DNA of 40,494 nt, taken from IMG/VR virus record IMGVR_UViG_3300011116_000295, positions 1-40,494 of that record. One strand, written 5' to 3'. Below the pieces are notes generated by a model. That model saw only the letters and a program-made list of their open reading frames with translations, was not told the DNA's origin and ran no database searches. This stretch comes from a virus. Below, one piece after another: positions 30,385 through 38,995 of this stretch. Numbering within the stretch: position 1 is the stretch's first letter; the number at the start of each line of letters is the position of its first letter. The translations under genes and the position numbers were made by a program.

Positions 30385-30774
30385 ATGCTTAGTATTGTTA
30401 AGGCTTCCGCTAATACCATTGTAGTAACACTTGCTGAAAAGACTACATTAACGGGGACTGTTTATTATTTGTGGAAGTTTGTAAACGACCAGGATGGAAG
30501 TATTGACTATTGCATAGCAACTGATTTAAGTTCTTATACATATCGATATAATAAGTTTACGATTACTGAGCAGGCAAACCCGACATCACTAAGCGGACAG
30601 GTTTCTTTACAAACAGGCTTTGGTAAGTATTATATTTATGAACAGGCAAGTAGCACAAGTTTAGACCCTACTGGCAAGACCTTAGTAGAACAGGGTAAAT
30701 ACTTAGTCACCACAACACTACCTACCGAATACAATCACACCGTAACAACTAACGAATACGTTTACAATGGCTAA
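30385..30774 (+). CDS. Hypothetical structural protein
   Basis: 129 residues from ATG 30385; an upstream in-frame start falls within the preceding gene. Beta-rich (NTIVVTLAEKTTLTGTVYYL, YLVTTTLPTEYNHTVTTNEY) and without Cys except one. It lies directly before the portal gene with an 8-base overlap, so a virion component is likely. Resembles no family I can name. Confidence 0.55.
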   Translation: MLSIVKASANTIVVTLAEKTTLTGTVYYLWKFVNDQDGSIDYCIATDLSSYTYRYNKFTITEQANPTSLSGQVSLQTGFGKYYIYEQASSTSLDPTGKTLVEQGKYLVTTTLPTEYNHTVTTNEYVYNG

Positions 30775-32644
30775 CACCAAACCAATGACATCTTCTGCTA
30801 TTACGTACCTTTCTTTTGAGGAAACGAAGATACCCGTATTTAAAGAGGTTAAAGGAAAAGATTGGATATTCTACGGGAATAACAACCTTTATCCTAATGA
30901 GTTAATTGACTTATTCAGCCGTTCGACTACACACAACACTATTGTAAATTCAAAGAGCGAATACATATCAGGGCAAGGACTACGTTCTAAGTCTTTGAAT
31001 ATTTCAGAGCGTATGGCTTTTGATGTTTTCAATAACACATTTACATCAGGAACGGTAGATAGTTTATTCGCAAAGGTGGCTTTAGATAATGAACTATTTA
31101 ACGGCTTTGCTTTGCAAATGATACCTACTAAAAAAGGCGGATGGACTGCATATCACGTTAGCTTTTCACGTATCAGGGCTAATGAGGACAGGACTACTTT
31201 TTACTATTCAGAAGATTGGAGTAAATACAGGCAAGATGCGGACGATACAGGGTATAAAGAATTTCCTGCTTTTGATAAGGATAAGAAGAAAGAAAGTATT
31301 TTATACTTTGTAAACTACCGACCTAAGAACGGAATGGATACCTATCCAACACCTAACTATTTACCTGCTACTCCTTACATTGAGTGTGATTATCAGATTG
31401 CAAACTTTCACATTAATAATCTTCGTAACGGCTTTACAGGTTCAACTATAATTAATTTCTTTAACGGTGAACCAACACCAGAAGAACAGCGTAAAATTGA
31501 GCAGAAGTTAAAACGTAAATTTACAGGAACAGATAATGCAGGCGGTGTTATTTTAGTTTTTTCAGATAGTAAAAGTAAAGAGCCTTTAATCACAAATATT
31601 CAGCCGTCAGATTTTGACAAACAATTCGACATACTTAATAAGACGGTTGAAAGTAAAATATTTATAGCGCACAGCGTTACATCACCTGCTTTAATGGGTG
31701 TAATGACGGGGGCAAATATGAACCAAAACAAAGACGAATTAAAAGACGCCTTTGCAATGTTTAACGAAACATACATCACTACCCGTAGAAATAAGATATT
31801 AGCGGTGTTTAACGACTTTGCTCAAATGTATGGAGTAACTCAAGGATTGGAAGTAAAAGATTATAACCCTTTTAAATTTACTTTATCGGATGCTGATGTT
31901 TCTTTAGTTTTAACACCAGAGGAAAAACGTAAATGGATTTCTGAAAACCTATCAGTTAGCTTAATAAATAATTCAGTACCGCCTACTCAAATGAGTACGC
32001 ACGTTAACTGTGAACACGACTTTGCAGAAGCGGACGAAGATAGTGTTTTACAAGTATTTTCAGAGTATGGAGTACCGGCTGACAACTATTCATTTATTAA
32101 GACTAAGTTCGTACACAAGCGCAGACCGATTAAGTTCGCAGATGTAATAACAGTAGAAATATCTAAAGAAGAAGGAAAGGTTTTAAGTGCTATAAAAGGC
32201 AATCCAACAGGCGGAATAAATGAGATTGCGGACGCTGTTAAATTAGACAGTAAATTAGTTTTAGATATTGTAACCAAGTTGCAAGATGACGGACTACTTG
32301 AAACGGACGGCACTAACTACAAGGTGACAAGCGCAGGAAACAAGACGCTAAAACAAAACAACGTTTTAAGAATTAAGTCAATGTATCAATACGCTCTTTC
32401 GCCTTATTTAAAAGGTCAGCCTGCGGTGTTACCTGATGACAGAACTCGTCCATTTTGCGAAAAGCTAATCGGGCTAAATAAACTTTACACACGTAATGAA
32501 CTTAGTCAGATTTCGCAGCGTGTTTATGGTGATGAAAATTCAGTATGGATAAGACGAGGTGGTTTTTATCGTAATCCATCAACAGGCGAAACCACACCTT
32601 TCTGCCGTCACGTATGGGCTTTAGTAACCGTAATAGAGAAATAA
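30767..32644 (+). CDS. Portal protein with C-terminal winged-helix and MuF-like extension
   Basis: 625 residues. The portal part covers about the first 400: IFYGNNNLYPNELIDLFSRS, HNTIVNSKSEYISGQGL, a wing and stem with FHINNLRNGFTGSTI, then FIAHSVTSPALMGVMTGANM and TRRNKILAVFNDF. Residues about 455-535 look like a winged helix (VEISKEEGKVLSAIKGN, LVLDIVTKLQDDGLLETDG, NYKVTSAG). The last 75 have the TRPFCEKLIGLNKLYT and TPFCRHVWA Cys/His pattern of MuF-type minor capsid proteins. The portal-plus-MuF fusion is common in Bacteroidota phages, but the winged helix between them is unusual. Confidence 0.9.
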   Translation: MANTKPMTSSAITYLSFEETKIPVFKEVKGKDWIFYGNNNLYPNELIDLFSRSTTHNTIVNSKSEYISGQGLRSKSLNISERMAFDVFNNTFTSGTVDSLFAKVALDNELFNGFALQMIPTKKGGWTAYHVSFSRIRANEDRTTFYYSEDWSKYRQDADDTGYKEFPAFDKDKKKESILYFVNYRPKNGMDTYPTPNYLPATPYIECDYQIANFHINNLRNGFTGSTIINFFNGEPTPEEQRKIEQKLKRKFTGTDNAGGVILVFSDSKSKEPLITNIQPSDFDKQFDILNKTVESKIFIAHSVTSPALMGVMTGANMNQNKDELKDAFAMFNETYITTRRNKILAVFNDFAQMYGVTQGLEVKDYNPFKFTLSDADVSLVLTPEEKRKWISENLSVSLINNSVPPTQMSTHVNCEHDFAEADEDSVLQVFSEYGVPADNYSFIKTKFVHKRRPIKFADVITVEISKEEGKVLSAIKGNPTGGINEIADAVKLDSKLVLDIVTKLQDDGLLETDGTNYKVTSAGNKTLKQNNVLRIKSMYQYALSPYLKGQPAVLPDDRTRPFCEKLIGLNKLYTRNELSQISQRVYGDENSVWIRRGGFYRNPSTGETTPFCRHVWALVTVIEK

Positions 32645-32645
32645 G

Positions 32646-33209
32646 ATGGCAGCAACAAATGTATATTTCATAAGCGAAACCCAATTAAAAGAGGGTAGTA
32701 TAATTGACGAAAATGTTGATATGAAGGCTTTGAAGCCTATGATATTAATTGCACAGGATCAACGAATACAGCCTATTATTGGAAGTGGGCTTTACGCTGA
32801 ATTAAAAACACAAATACAGGCTAATACTTTAACTGCACTTAACACTACTTTATTAGATACTTATATTACCCCTGCTTTAAAAATGTGGGTAGTTTATGAG
32901 TTTACAATCCCTAATACATATAAGTACAGAAATAAGAACGTAGGCAAACAATCTGGCGAAAATAACGAAGCTGCGGACTTAGATAGCTTACTCCGATTAA
33001 TGGACTACTGGAAGGATAAAGCTGAATGGTACTCAGAAAGAGTAACTAAATACTTGAGCGAAAATGACAGTTCATATCCGTTGTATTCTAATCCGGGTGA
33101 CGGAGTTGATACTATCAATCCAAACGGCACAAATTACACTACAAATATTTATTTAGGAACAGATAGCGGTTGTTGTTATGACGGTCCGACTGAAATAGAT
33201 ATTATCTAA
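32646..33209 (+). CDS. Head-tail connector protein (DUF6712-like)
   Basis: 187 residues. Mostly helical N-terminal 130 residues (LKPMILIAQDQRIQPIIGSG, LKMWVVYEFTIPNT, LDSLLRLMDYWKDKAEWYSE) and a beta-rich Ser/Asn/Gly tail. Layout and the conserved RIQPIIGSGLY segment match head-tail adaptor proteins of Bacteroidota phages. It is directly downstream of the portal with a single-base gap. Confidence 0.75.
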   Translation: MAATNVYFISETQLKEGSIIDENVDMKALKPMILIAQDQRIQPIIGSGLYAELKTQIQANTLTALNTTLLDTYITPALKMWVVYEFTIPNTYKYRNKNVGKQSGENNEAADLDSLLRLMDYWKDKAEWYSERVTKYLSENDSSYPLYSNPGDGVDTINPNGTNYTTNIYLGTDSGCCYDGPTEIDII

Positions 33210-33943
33210 TGGCTTTAACACAACCATATACATATAACCAGGTAGTTAAACTACTTTCAGATATTGCTACCAATCACTATCAAATACATTCATTTGTAGA
33301 TGGTGACTTGTGGGAAGTAATGGAAAGTAACCAAGCTGCACATAAGAAATTCCCTTTGCTATGGGTTCGACCTTTGTCGGCTAATTTAGAGTTTCCTTTT
33401 GAAACTGTGCGAATGGGAATAGCTGTAATGGATTTAGTGAATACCGATGAAAGTAATGAGAATGAAGTATTGAGTGATACTTTAACAATCCTTTCAGACA
33501 TTAAATCTATTTTAGACACACCAAGCTACGCTAATACTTTTATTGTTTCTAAGTCTGCTTCGCTTACACCTTTTACAGAACGCTTCAGCGCAAAGGTAAC
33601 GGGGTGGGCTATGGAGTTAGACGTTAAAATTCAATGGTTAGGAGATAGATGTGCTATTCCTATAAGCGGTGCGCCAACAGTAAACAATCTTTGTAAGCCT
33701 GTTTTAGTTTACGACCAGAATGGAAACCTTTTAGCAACCGTACCAAGTGGCGGAACTTACACAGATAATAACACAGGGGCAGATGCAACAGTTAGGAATA
33801 CAGACAGCACATACTCGGTACAGGTGGCAAGCGGAGGCACATTAGTTTTAGCGGACACTACTTACAACTTTTACGTTAATGGAGTTTTAGACCAGACGGC
33901 AACGGTGGCAAGCATGGTAAATCAAACATTTAATATTCAGTAA
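33209..33943 (+). CDS. Tail terminator-like protein with C-terminal beta domain
   Basis: 244 residues. The first 150 (QVVKLLSDIATNHYQIHSF, FPLLWVRPLSANLEFP, FSAKVTGWAMELDVKIQWLG, then DRCAIP) resemble tail-terminator/head-tail joining proteins. The last 85 are Thr/Gly/Asn-rich beta strands (GGTYTDNNTGADATVRN, GTLVLADTTYNFYVNG), like an appended decoration domain. The start overlaps the connector stop by one base. Confidence 0.65.
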   Translation: MALTQPYTYNQVVKLLSDIATNHYQIHSFVDGDLWEVMESNQAAHKKFPLLWVRPLSANLEFPFETVRMGIAVMDLVNTDESNENEVLSDTLTILSDIKSILDTPSYANTFIVSKSASLTPFTERFSAKVTGWAMELDVKIQWLGDRCAIPISGAPTVNNLCKPVLVYDQNGNLLATVPSGGTYTDNNTGADATVRNTDSTYSVQVASGGTLVLADTTYNFYVNGVLDQTATVASMVNQTFNIQ

Positions 33944-35727
33944 TGCCTACAACTACTATAAATCTTACGGGGCAAGCCCTAACTAAAACAGACGATACCA
34001 ACGTTACGCTTACGCTTGGCGGCACACCATTAACGGCACTTTTAAAGGCAACTTCATTAACTTTGGGTTGGACCGGGCAGTTATCAGTTGCAAGGGGAGG
34101 AACAGGATTAAGTGCAATCGGAACGGCAAACCAATTAATAAGAGTAAATGCAGGTGGTACGGCATTAGAATACTTCACCCCAAGTTTCGGGAGTGGAACA
34201 GTAACAACAGTTTCGGTAGTTTCAGCTAACGGATTTGCGGGAACGGTGGCGAACGCTACAACAACCCCTGCAATAACATTAACGACTTCCATAACAGGAC
34301 TACTTAAAGGAAACGGAACGGCAATAAGCGCAGCCGCAGCCTCAGATGTAACAGGTCAATTATTAACAGGATATGTAAGCGGTGCAGGGGTATTAGCAGC
34401 AACCGACACGATACTACAAGGCTTTAATAAACTCAATGGAAACATTGCGGCACTTGTGACAGGTGTTTCTTCTGTAACAGGTTCGGGTAATATAGCATCG
34501 TCAGGCGGTGCAACACCCAATATAACATTCACAGGAGTTCTACCTGTTGCAAATGGAGGCACAAATGCAAGCTCGGCAGGTATCACAGCGTTTAACAATA
34601 TTACAGGATATACCGCAGCAGGCGCAACGGGTACTACCTCAACGAATTTAGTTTTTTCTACTTCGCCAACTTTAGTAACTCCTATCTTGGGCGCAGCAAC
34701 AGGTACAAGCTTAGATGTAACAGGCTCATTAACAAGCGGTGTTGCAAGTACAACTTCTGGGACATTGGTATTAAGAAACGCTGCAAGTGCATTCACCCAA
34801 ACAATCAGAGGAACTAATCCTGCTGCTTCTATAACCTACGACCTACCGACAACAGCACCAACGGCAGGACAAGTATTACAAAGCACAGCACCAAGCGCAG
34901 GAGTGGCTACTTTATCATGGGCTACTGCATCAAGTGGTGCGGCAATATCTGGGCTTACATTAGCAACAGCATCAAATACTATTGATAATACCAACTATGC
35001 TCAAGAATGGCAATGGTCAACATTAGCGGGTGGCAATGGATTAAAACTTTCATCAACATCAACAGCAGCAGCGAGTAATACGCAAACGCTTTTAAACATT
35101 GCTTTGAGTGGTGCAAATGGAACAGCGACACAAACTACCTATGGATTACAGGTTTCTAATACACATACAGGAACTACATCAACTAATATAGCGGGGTATT
35201 TTACAGCAAGCGGAGGGACTACAAATTGGGGTATTTATTCAAATGGTTCTGTTACTATCGGAGCTCCAAACACAACTGATACAACGGCAGCTAATGGTCT
35301 TCAGGTTGAAGGCGGTTTGTCTATTTTAGAAAGTGCTGGGCGAAGAAGATTTCAAATTACAAATACTGGTTCAGGAATAAAGCTATTTACGATTAATGAC
35401 GACATTATTATTGATGCAACTTATCAGGTATTCCAAGTAAAAATTGCAAGTGTAGAAAAATTCAAAGTTTCGGCAACGACTTTAACGATAGGCGATGCGG
35501 TGAATTTTTCAATCGGAACAACAACTGGGACAAAGTTCGGAACTTCGACAAGCCAAAAAATTTCTTTTTACAATTCAACACCGATAGTTCAGCCAACAAC
35601 AGCAGTAGGTTCAGCAACATTGGCAAGTCCGGGAGCAGGAACAAGCATAAAATCAGACGATACTTTTGACGGATATACTTTACAGCAAATTGTAAAGGCT
35701 TTACGTAATTTAGGTTTATTAGCATAA
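33943..35727 (+). CDS. Tail fibre protein with low-complexity repeats
   Basis: 594 residues. The first 400 are Gly/Ala/Ser/Thr-rich with loose repeats such as SVARGGTGLSAIGTAN and LPVANGGTNASSAGI, the GGTG and GGT-x-A pattern frequent in phage fibre shafts. The C-terminal part is more complex (VEGGLSILESAGRRRFQI, IIIDATYQVFQVKIASVEK) and ends in a short helix (TLQQIVKALRNLGLLA). It probably forms the receptor-binding fibre or its shaft. Strand-reversed open frames over this gene result from its composition. Confidence 0.75.
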   Translation: MPTTTINLTGQALTKTDDTNVTLTLGGTPLTALLKATSLTLGWTGQLSVARGGTGLSAIGTANQLIRVNAGGTALEYFTPSFGSGTVTTVSVVSANGFAGTVANATTTPAITLTTSITGLLKGNGTAISAAAASDVTGQLLTGYVSGAGVLAATDTILQGFNKLNGNIAALVTGVSSVTGSGNIASSGGATPNITFTGVLPVANGGTNASSAGITAFNNITGYTAAGATGTTSTNLVFSTSPTLVTPILGAATGTSLDVTGSLTSGVASTTSGTLVLRNAASAFTQTIRGTNPAASITYDLPTTAPTAGQVLQSTAPSAGVATLSWATASSGAAISGLTLATASNTIDNTNYAQEWQWSTLAGGNGLKLSSTSTAAASNTQTLLNIALSGANGTATQTTYGLQVSNTHTGTTSTNIAGYFTASGGTTNWGIYSNGSVTIGAPNTTDTTAANGLQVEGGLSILESAGRRRFQITNTGSGIKLFTINDDIIIDATYQVFQVKIASVEKFKVSATTLTIGDAVNFSIGTTTGTKFGTSTSQKISFYNSTPIVQPTTAVGSATLASPGAGTSIKSDDTFDGYTLQQIVKALRNLGLLA

Positions 35728-35732
35728 TTAAT

Positions 35733-35741
35733 TAACTTTGC
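35733..35741 (+). promoter_or_regulatory. -7 promoter element before the post-fibre genes
   Basis: TAACTTTGC lies 3 bases before ATG 35745, a nearly leaderless arrangement like that at 29070. It is identical to the box preceding both lysis genes. Confidence 0.5.
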
Positions 35742-35744
35742 AAC

Positions 35745-35993
35745 ATGACACAGATACCAATACCCGAAATGACAGTAGTTCTGCAAAAGGAAATAACCAG
35801 AACCGATAATAAATTTACTAATGTAGATGTAAGGGATAATCTTACTGATGCGGTATATGCTTCATGGCAATTTGATGTAAAGACATTTAATGAAGTGCTT
35901 TGGGATAATAACACAGTCCCAACTTACCAAGAAGTTGGCGTGTGGACTTACGAAGATGCTGTAAATAGAATGATTGAATTAACTAAAAAGTAA
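35745..35993 (+). CDS. Hypothetical protein downstream of the fibre
   Basis: 82 residues. A compact alpha/beta profile (PIPEMTVVLQKEITRTDNKF, EVGVWTYEDAVNRMIELTKK). No family recognised. It is possibly a small structural or fibre-associated protein. Confidence 0.55.
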   Translation: MTQIPIPEMTVVLQKEITRTDNKFTNVDVRDNLTDAVYASWQFDVKTFNEVLWDNNTVPTYQEVGVWTYEDAVNRMIELTKK

Positions 35994-35994
35994 C

Positions 35995-36153
35995 ATGGAA
36001 AAAGTAACACTCTCAATAGAATTAGTAAACGCTATTCTTAACTACTTAGGTAATAAGCCATACGTTGAAACATCGGGTTTAATCGGTGAAATTCAGAAGC
36101 AGTACAAAGAACAGCAACCTTTAGAAGTTGTTAAAGATGAAATTCAGCCTTAA
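35995..36153 (+). CDS. 52-residue hypothetical protein
   Basis: ATG 35995, one base after the previous stop; TAA at 36151-36153. An amphipathic helix (LSIELVNAILNYLGNK) and a polar tail (IGEIQKQYKEQQPLE). The 17-base overlap with the next gene supports a tightly packed operon. No function is assigned. Confidence 0.5.
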   Translation: MEKVTLSIELVNAILNYLGNKPYVETSGLIGEIQKQYKEQQPLEVVKDEIQP

Positions 36154-36367
36154 AAATTACTACCACCCTACTCCTAAATTCTTTAGAAAATTAGGGGACG
36201 CTATTCTATACGGGTGCGGCTCAATAGGTGCTACTGGTTTATTTGCTTTTGAAGAATTGAAAGAACTTTTTGAAGTAAATGAGTTAAAGGTAATTATAGG
36301 AGGCGTTTTAATACTTGGCTTTTTAGGCAAATTCCTATCAAACTTTTTTAAAGACGAAGCACAATGA
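36137..36367 (+). CDS. Small membrane protein, holin-like
   Basis: 76 residues from ATG 36137. Two hydrophobic segments (AILYGCGSIGATGLFAF, KVIIGGVLILGFLGKFL) separated by a charged turn (EELKELFEVNELK), with a basic N-terminus. Two-span proteins of this size before the lysis region are typical class II holin candidates. It overlaps the next membrane-associated gene by 4 bases. Confidence 0.6.
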   Translation: MKFSLKNYYHPTPKFFRKLGDAILYGCGSIGATGLFAFEELKELFEVNELKVIIGGVLILGFLGKFLSNFFKDEAQ

Positions 36368-36756
36368 GCGAAATTGAGGAAATAAAAAGCCGTGTAACAA
36401 AGATTGAAAGCGAACAACGCACAATAGTTCATTCGCTTGGCGAAATTCAGCACTCAATAAAAAACTTAGAACTCTATATAATGGGTAATAAGGAAGCAGG
36501 TGTAAAAGGAATAATCGGTGAAATGAAAGGATTACGCTTCGACTTAGGAAAAGAATATGCAGACGAAAGTAATATCCAAAACGAAAGGATAGCACGATTA
36601 AATAATATGCTAATTGAACGTTGTGATTATTTAGATGGACGCTTAAAGGTTTTAGAAGAACACGACAAGGCAAGCGCAAAGAAGCACGGTTTTATAGCAG
36701 GAGTTTCAGCCGTTGTAGGTGCGATTACAGGGTTTTTAATTTCAGTATTTAAGTAA
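36364..36756 (+). CDS. Coiled-coil protein with C-terminal membrane anchor
   Basis: 130 residues. Long coiled coil (EIEEIKSRVTKIESEQRTIV, IQNERIARLNNMLIERCDYL, DGRLKVLEEHDK) and a final membrane segment (GFIAGVSAVVGAITGFLISV). This resembles XhlA-type haemolysin/holin accessory proteins in layout. Coupled to the holin-like gene upstream and to a tiny basic gene downstream (shared TAATG). Confidence 0.6.
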   Translation: MSEIEEIKSRVTKIESEQRTIVHSLGEIQHSIKNLELYIMGNKEAGVKGIIGEMKGLRFDLGKEYADESNIQNERIARLNNMLIERCDYLDGRLKVLEEHDKASAKKHGFIAGVSAVVGAITGFLISVFK

Positions 36757-36872
36757 TGGCAAAAGTTGTTATTAAAAAAAAGATTACATTTGGCAAGAAG
36801 AAACTTGGTAAAAGTAAAAAGCACCGGAATAAATCTGAAACATTTAAACGCTCAGTAGGACAAGGTAAATGA
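36756..36872 (+). CDS. 38-residue highly basic protein
   Basis: ATG 36756 overlaps the previous stop by one base; TGA at 36870-36872 overlaps the next start. Nineteen of 38 residues are Lys, Arg or His (KKKITFGKKKLGKSKKHR). This resembles nucleic-acid-binding tails or small ribosomal-like proteins. No family recognised. The translational overlaps on both sides support a real gene. Confidence 0.5.
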   Translation: MAKVVIKKKITFGKKKLGKSKKHRNKSETFKRSVGQGK

Positions 36873-37153
36873 TTGCTAACCCTCGCTATTATATATCTCC
36901 TTTATACGCAGCTTTTGAGGAAAGTATGCGAGTGGCGAAACAGGCGCGGACAGAAGAACAAACGAAATACGAAACAAATAAAATAGTGCGTAAAAAGATA
37001 GACAAGCTACTGCACGAAAATCATTTAATTCAGCAGGAGATTGATAAGAATACAACACCCGAAGAAAAGAAACGGATCAACGAATTAAGCGAAGCCGTAT
37101 TTCAAAAGATAAAAGAAATTGAGCCTAACTTTTTTGAAAAGATAAAAGAGTAA
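36869..37153 (+). CDS. Hypothetical helical protein
   Basis: 94 residues, charged and helical (ESMRVAKQARTEEQTKYETN, KIVRKKIDKLLHENH, EEKKRINELSEAVFQKIKEI). No family recognised. It overlaps the neighbouring genes by 4 and 1 bases. Confidence 0.55.
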   Translation: MIANPRYYISPLYAAFEESMRVAKQARTEEQTKYETNKIVRKKIDKLLHENHLIQQEIDKNTTPEEKKRINELSEAVFQKIKEIEPNFFEKIKE

Positions 37154-37350
37154 TGGAAATAGCAATCGGTATAATTCTATGTATGTCTTTTCTTGGTAAC
37201 GTTACTATTTTTGTTTTGCTTTATTTAGTTCACAAAGTTCACCAGGTACAAGAACAACAGGTAACAGAAATATGCAACATAGAAGACAGTATCAAGTCTA
37301 TCAATGAGTATTTAGGGGAAGAGGCGGAAGCATACACTAACCAAAACTGA
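37153..37350 (+). CDS. Small membrane-anchored protein
   Basis: 65 residues. An N-terminal membrane segment (IAIGIILCMSFLGNVTIFVL, then LYLV) and a soluble helical, Glu/Gln-rich C-terminus (VQEQQVTEICNIEDSIKSIN). Layout resembles small lysis accessory proteins. The TGA is followed directly by a terminator-like hairpin. Confidence 0.55.
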   Translation: MEIAIGIILCMSFLGNVTIFVLLYLVHKVHQVQEQQVTEICNIEDSIKSINEYLGEEAEAYTNQN

Positions 37351-37370
37351 AGCCTTAACAGGGCTTTTTA
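37350..37370 (+). terminator. Short hairpin with T-tract before the exonuclease gene
   Basis: AAGCC and GGCTT pair around a TTAACAG loop, followed by TTTTTA. The stem is short, so termination may be partial and serve to reduce expression of the downstream exonuclease. Confidence 0.45.
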
Positions 37371-37375
37371 AATTT

Positions 37376-38164
37376 ATGGCAAATCCATTTAGAACAATGT
37401 TCTGGGACGTAGAAGTTAGCCCCAACGTATGCACCACTTGGCGGGTCGGTAGTAAGATATTCCTTTCAGCGGAAAACATAATTAAGGAACGTGCAATCAT
37501 TTGTATCTGTTGGAAGTGGGAGGACGAAGAAGAAGTACATCATTTGACATGGGATAAGAACCAATGCGACAAAACCATGCTTCAAAAGTTTGTAAAAGAA
37601 CTAAACAAAGCACATTTAATAATAGGGCAAAATTCAGATAAGTTTGATGAACGTTGGATAAAGACACGTTGCATATTTCACGATATACCAGCACTACCTA
37701 AATACACCTCAATAGACACGTTAAAGATAGCACGTAAGACGTTTAACTTTAACTCTAATAGATTAGACTATATGGGTAAGTTCTTAGGTGTGGGGCAAAA
37801 GATAAAAACAGAGTTTGACTTGTGGAATAAGATTATCTTTAACAAAGATGCAAAGGCAATGAGTTACATGGTAGATTATTGCAAGCAGGACGTTGTGTTA
37901 TTAGAGCAAGTTTATAAGAAGTTACAGAAATATGCAGAACCCAAAATTCACAAGGCTGTTGCTCTGGGTGGTGAAAAGTGGGATTGCCCTCATTGCGCTT
38001 CTGAAAGGACAATGATAAGCACTACTAAATTCAGCAAGGTGGGAACTGTTTGGACGCAAATGAAGTGTAATGCGTGTAAGCGTTTCTTTTCAGTTTCTGA
38101 GGCTGTTCGTAGGGCTTATTTAGAATTTAAACTAAAGCAGGAAAGGAGAAAGCATAACTTATGA
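37376..38164 (+). CDS. RNase H-fold (DnaQ/YprB-like) exonuclease with C-terminal zinc ribbon
   Basis: 262 residues. Exo motifs are Exo I FWDVEVSP (Asp11, Glu13), Exo II IIGQNSDKFDERW (Asn86, Asp91) and Exo III MVDYCKQDVVLLEQVY (Tyr168, Asp172), as in 3'-5' DEDDy exonucleases of the YprB/RNase_H_2 group. A zinc ribbon follows (CPHCAS at 204-209, CNACKRF at 231-237). Unlike the other nucleases it lies on the late strand at the end of the late operon, next to the AP2-like protein. It may trim DNA ends or act on host nucleic acid; the substrate is unknown. Confidence 0.85.
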   Translation: MANPFRTMFWDVEVSPNVCTTWRVGSKIFLSAENIIKERAIICICWKWEDEEEVHHLTWDKNQCDKTMLQKFVKELNKAHLIIGQNSDKFDERWIKTRCIFHDIPALPKYTSIDTLKIARKTFNFNSNRLDYMGKFLGVGQKIKTEFDLWNKIIFNKDAKAMSYMVDYCKQDVVLLEQVYKKLQKYAEPKIHKAVALGGEKWDCPHCASERTMISTTKFSKVGTVWTQMKCNACKRFFSVSEAVRRAYLEFKLKQERRKHNL

Positions 38165-38358
38165 AAAGCAGATACGCCAATGTTTATTGTCCTAATCCAC
38201 GCCATTATCGCAAGAGATTACAATGGAGATACCGAATTAGAATAGATGGAGTTGTTTATGACGGATATGCAAAGACAGAGAAGGAAGCCGCAAAAAACAT
38301 CGACCTTATATTAATTCGGAATGGGAAACATCCAGTTAATGTTCTGAAGTCTAAATAG
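38161..38358 (+). CDS. AP2-like small DNA-binding protein (complete copy)
   Basis: 65 residues, starting in a 4-base overlap with the exonuclease stop. The basic half has PRHYRKRLQWRYRIRIDG, then VVYDGYAKTEKEAAKNIDLI, a strand-strand-helix AP2-like pattern. It is nearly identical to the truncated copy at 1-182 up to residue 52, then diverges. It faces the HNH endonuclease with one intervening base. Possibly the DNA-targeting partner of one of the neighbouring nucleases, which is inference. Confidence 0.65.
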   Translation: MKSRYANVYCPNPRHYRKRLQWRYRIRIDGVVYDGYAKTEKEAAKNIDLILIRNGKHPVNVLKSK

Positions 38359-38359
38359 C

Positions 38360-38884
38360 TTATATAATTACATTTATACAGGCAAAGTCACCGTAATGTT
38401 TTATGGCGGCGGCATTGTATACAAGCGCAGCTTCTTTTTCTGTTTTAAACGAACCAAGCCTTTTTTGCTTCCCATTTACCTGTATAAGTGCGCCCCATTT
38501 TGGTTTATAATAAGACCATTCTCCAGTTGTAATCTTAAAATATTTTTTAGTAAATAAATAAACCCCCTTATAAATTGAAGTCATTGGTTTGTGCTTTTTC
38601 CTATTTTGTGCGTTTTGCGAAACGGTGCAAATTCTAATATTCTCACGTCTATTATCTAATACATTGTGATTTATGTGGTCAACAATTTTCTTATCGCCAA
38701 ACTCACACCCTAAAATAAGCCTGTGCATTTGAATAGCCTTTTGTTTTTTATTTACTGATACCATTCTACTTGCATAAGCCTCAACACCTACTCCGCTTAC
38801 ACCCCATTTCCATTGATTTACCCATTCATAATCAGCATCATCAACTAATGCAATCATTCCATTTGTTAATTTTATTTCTTTCAT
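38360..38884 (-). CDS. HNH homing endonuclease with AP2 domain (right allele)
   Basis: 174 residues. HNH core: MHRLILG, VDHINHNVLDNRRENIRI. AP2 part: IYKGVYLF, then PKWGALIQVNGKQKRLGSFK and TEKEAALVYNAAA. Homologous to 175-903 along its whole length but ending at GDFACINVII, without the 70-residue extension. It has the same leader RNA and promoter layout. The presence of two alleles of a homing endonuclease on the same locus fits its mobility. Confidence 0.9.
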   Translation of the reverse strand: MKEIKLTNGMIALVDDADYEWVNQWKWGVSGVGVEAYASRMVSVNKKQKAIQMHRLILGCEFGDKKIVDHINHNVLDNRRENIRICTVSQNAQNRKKHKPMTSIYKGVYLFTKKYFKITTGEWSYYKPKWGALIQVNGKQKRLGSFKTEKEAALVYNAAAIKHYGDFACINVII

Positions 38885-38992
38885 TTAAAAATACCCACAC
38901 CAATTACAAAGGCTATCCAGTCGGCAACAGTGAGTTGCAAAAGGCAATGTAAGAGGCGAGGGATTTTTTAATATTTTTCATAACTGAATAGC
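38885..38992 (-). ncRNA. Pseudoknotted 5' leader RNA, copy 2 (right allele)
   Basis: P1 pairs 38992-38982 with 38922-38912; P2 pairs 38962-38955 with 38900-38893 with one mismatch and one wobble relative to copy 1. The core CATTGCC lies at 38949-38943 and hairpin P3 (15 bases, five pairs) at 38938-38924. Most of this leader is identical to copy 1, whereas copies 3 and 4 differ in all helices. Confidence 0.75.
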
Positions 38993-38995
38993 GTT

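Noticed and set aside
33930-34796. Two long minus-strand open frames opposite the fibre gene
   Set aside because: They lie entirely within the low-complexity GC-richer repeat coding region, have Val/Pro/Ala-rich composition typical of antisense shadows, and have no promoter.
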